Assembly (NCBI GenBank): GCA_963667005.1 | Contig: OY762937.1 | Location: forward strand, 1,674,001-1,738,000 | Source of the DNA: G963662605 sp963667005 | GTDB taxonomy: Bacteria > Bacteroidota > Ignavibacteria > Ignavibacteriales > Ignavibacteriaceae | Length of the DNA stretch: 64,000 bases | Reading direction: 5' to 3' | Shown here: piece by piece, positions 62,318-64,000 of the stretch | Numbering within the stretch: position 1 is the first letter of the stretch | Layout: each line of letters begins with the position of its first letter | Translations under genes and position numbers: made by a program | The notes under the pieces: model-generated | Told to the model about the DNA's origin: nothing | The model's database searches: none | What the model saw: the letters and a program-made list of their open reading frames with translations, nothing else

Positions 62318-63469
62318 TTATTTTGTAAAGCGGTTGAAGAATCCGCTTTCATCCGAATCCCGGTTCGGATTGATATTCGGCTGATTCAACAATTCTTTCA
62401 GTATCTCTTTTTCTTTAGCATTGACCTTTTTAGGTACGATAACGTTAATCCGGACGAGTTCATCACCTGCGCCATGTCTGTTCAGGTGCTGCACGCCTTT
62501 TTCCCGCATACGTAACAATTTACCCGGTTGGGTGCCTGCATCTATCTTTAAGCGGGCTTTACCGGTCAACGTCGGGACTTCATATTCCGCACCGAGAACG
62601 ATGTCGGGGAAGCTTACATACAATTCGTAAAGTATGTCGTCACCCTCACGCTTGAAATATTCGTGCGGTACTTCCTGGAAAATGACAATAATGTCACCGG
62701 GCGCTCCGGTCCTTTGCCCCGCGTTACCTTCGCCGCGGAGAGTCATGTAGCTTCCTTCGCTCACTCCTGCAGGCACATTGATTTTAACCGTTGCTTCGTC
62801 CTGCACACGACCGCTGCCCTGGCATTTACGGCAAGGCTTATCTACAATTGAACCCTCACCACCACAGGTCGAGCATGGTTGAATGTTTACAAATTGTCCG
62901 AATACCGAGCGCGATACCTGACGCACTTCGCCGCTACCTTTACAGGTAGGACAAGTTTTCAGTGCGGCACCACCTTCGGAACCGCTGCCGCTGCAGCTAT
63001 CACACTTAACATGTTTTCTGATTTTAACTTTTTTTGTCGTGCCGGTAGCAATTTCTTCCAGAGTCAATTTAAGCGTAACGCGCAAATCAGATCCGGGAGT
63101 TCCGGCGCCGCGTCTTCCTCTACCGCGTTGTGTAGAACCGCCGCCGAAGATATCGTCAAAGATTGATCCGCCGCCGCCGAAGATATCGGAGAACTGGGAG
63201 AAAATGTCGTTCATATTTGAGTAACCGTGATAATCCTGTCCTCCGCGTAAGCCGCTATGACCGTAACGGTCGTATTTAGCGCGCTTTTCGTCATCACTCA
63301 AAACTTCATACGCTTCGGACGCTTCTTTGAATCTATCTTCCGCTTCCTTATTGTCAGGGTTGCGGTCGGGATGATTATCCATCGCGATTTTTCTATACGC
63401 CTTCTTTATTTCGTCCTTGGAAGCAGATTTTGATACGCCAAGTACCTCGTAATAATCACGTTTATCCAT
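62318..63469 (-). CDS. dnaJ: Chaperone protein DnaJ
   Basis: The Hsp40 partner of DnaK. 383 residues: J domain (1-70, with the H-P-D motif in M-D-N-H-P-D-R-N-P), a Gly/Phe-rich linker (about 75-125), a zinc-binding region with four C-x-x-C-x-G-x-G repeats (C-D-S-C-S-G-S-G, C-P-T-C-K-G-S-G, C-S-T-C-G-G-E-G, C-R-K-C-Q-G-S-G; about 157-220) and the C-terminal substrate domains. It is a full-length type I DnaJ. It follows grpE by three bases, the usual grpE-dnaJ pair. Confidence 0.97.
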   Translation of the reverse strand: MDKRDYYEVLGVSKSASKDEIKKAYRKIAMDNHPDRNPDNKEAEDRFKEASEAYEVLSDDEKRAKYDRYGHSGLRGGQDYHGYSNMNDIFSQFSDIFGGGGSIFDDIFGGGSTQRGRGRRGAGTPGSDLRVTLKLTLEEIATGTTKKVKIRKHVKCDSCSGSGSEGGAALKTCPTCKGSGEVRQVSRSVFGQFVNIQPCSTCGGEGSIVDKPCRKCQGSGRVQDEATVKINVPAGVSEGSYMTLRGEGNAGQRTGAPGDIIVIFQEVPHEYFKREGDDILYELYVSFPDIVLGAEYEVPTLTGKARLKIDAGTQPGKLLRMREKGVQHLNRHGAGDELVRINVIVPKKVNAKEKEILKELLNQPNINPNRDSDESGFFNRFTK

Positions 63470-63472
63470 AAC

Positions 63473-64000
63473 TTATTCCTTGCTTCCTTCATTCTGCGTA
63501 TCAGCCGGTGTTTCTTCAGACTCCGCTGAAACAATTACCTGCGCATGACGCAATACTTTGTCTTTATATAAATATCCCGGAAGGACCTCCTGCAAAACCG
63601 TGTTTGGTGCTGCTTCAGCCGAAGGCATCTGCATGAGAGCATCATGAAATGCTACATTAAAAGCTGTTCCGACAGACTGCATTTTTGTAATGCCCTGGTT
63701 GTTTAGGATTTTTACAAACTTATCATAAATCATCTGAACGCCTTGAACAAACGTTTTTATGTCGGCAGTATCATCTGCGTGCTGCAATGATCTTTCCAGA
63801 TCGTCAACAACGGGCAGTATTTTTACCGCGAGCTGTTCACCGGCATAGCGGAATAAATTCTGCTGTTCCTGTTCCGTTCTTCTCTTATAATTATCAAATT
63901 CAGCAACCTTACGGATGAACTTGTCTTTCATTTCATCTCGCTCAGCTTCAAGTTTCTCTATGGTAGCTTTTAATTCTTTTTTTGTACGTAGCATTTCGTC
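63473..64000 (-). CDS. grpE: Nucleotide exchange factor GrpE, 5' end outside the window
   Basis: The exchange factor for DnaK. The visible part contains the long N-terminal coiled coil, F-D-N-Y-K-R-R-T near residue 35, and the C-terminal beta domain with A-F-N-V-A-F-H-D-A-L and the L-P-G-Y-L-Y-K-D-K-V-L-R-H-A-Q-V-I-V ending. A Met occurs at 63994, but the frame stays open to the window edge (codons GAC GAA before it). GrpE proteins usually have an acidic N-terminal stretch, so the real start is probably beyond base 64000. hrcA may precede it, as in many heat-shock operons. Confidence 0.93.
   Translation of the reverse strand, partial: DEMLRTKKELKATIEKLEAERDEMKDKFIRKVAEFDNYKRRTEQEQQNLFRYAGEQLAVKILPVVDDLERSLQHADDTADIKTFVQGVQMIYDKFVKILNNQGITKMQSVGTAFNVAFHDALMQMPSAEAAPNTVLQEVLPGYLYKDKVLRHAQVIVSAESEETPADTQNEGSKE

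Overview
The window reads as chromosomal DNA of a Bacteroidota/Chlorobi-group bacterium, most likely of the Ignavibacteria type. The main evidence is twelve copies of a type IX secretion (T9SS) C-terminal sorting domain carrying the N[YF]PNP[FC]NP signature and ending in a Lys-Met-(aliphatic)-Leu-Lys-like tail. That spelling is characteristic of Ignavibacteria and relatives. A low-to-moderate GC content and start sites that often lack a strong Shine-Dalgarno sequence agree with this. The species cannot be named from the sequence alone. No rRNA, tRNA, CRISPR array, prophage or insertion sequence was seen.

Layout. 1-6.0 kb: the edge of a secreted protein, a STAS-domain protein, then nucleotide-sugar and glycogen genes (rfbA, rfbC, glgP, ugd). 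6.1-11.2 kb: a compact signalling operon made of a small membrane protein, a Nudix-HPt fusion, a LytTR response regulator and a REC-REC-PP2C regulator, followed by a membrane glycosyltransferase. 11.2-22.0 kb, minus strand: two tandem PAP2 phosphatases, Lrp-glnA, a Rrf2/YwiC/polyferredoxin operon, YihY, the agmatine-to-putrescine pair aguB-aguA, and a secreted MORN-repeat protein. 22.7-25.9 kb: a large secreted PKD/propeller protein. 26.2-33.3 kb, minus strand: rsmD with an orphan PilM-like gene, pta, serS and leuS, separated by palindromic repeat elements.

33.7-57.3 kb is a pectin-degradation island on the plus strand. It holds two PL1 pectate lyases, five PL9 pectate lyases, one divergent CE8 pectin methylesterase, a GH105-type unsaturated galacturonyl hydrolase, a GH71/99-like protein and a free-standing T9SS sorting domain. 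All the enzymes carry a secretion signal and a T9SS tail, so they should work at the cell surface or outside the cell. The esterase removes methyl groups, PL1 and PL9 enzymes cut polygalacturonate, and GH105 trims unsaturated products. No SusC/SusD, transporter or regulator lies in the island, so uptake and control genes must be elsewhere. Two of the island's promoters share a 31-bp tandem CG-centred palindrome that looks like a double LacI-type operator.

57.3-64 kb: AI-2E family transporter, NifU-type scaffold, proS, GDP-fucose synthase, ComEA-like protein, and dnaJ-grpE running off the window.

The most unusual items are the Nudix-HPt phosphorelay operon, the shared tandem operator, an uncharacterised N-terminal module shared by PL9 and CE8 enzymes (a candidate new carbohydrate-binding domain), the orphan sorting domain, and several different hairpin-pair (REPIN-like or MITE-like) intergenic elements.
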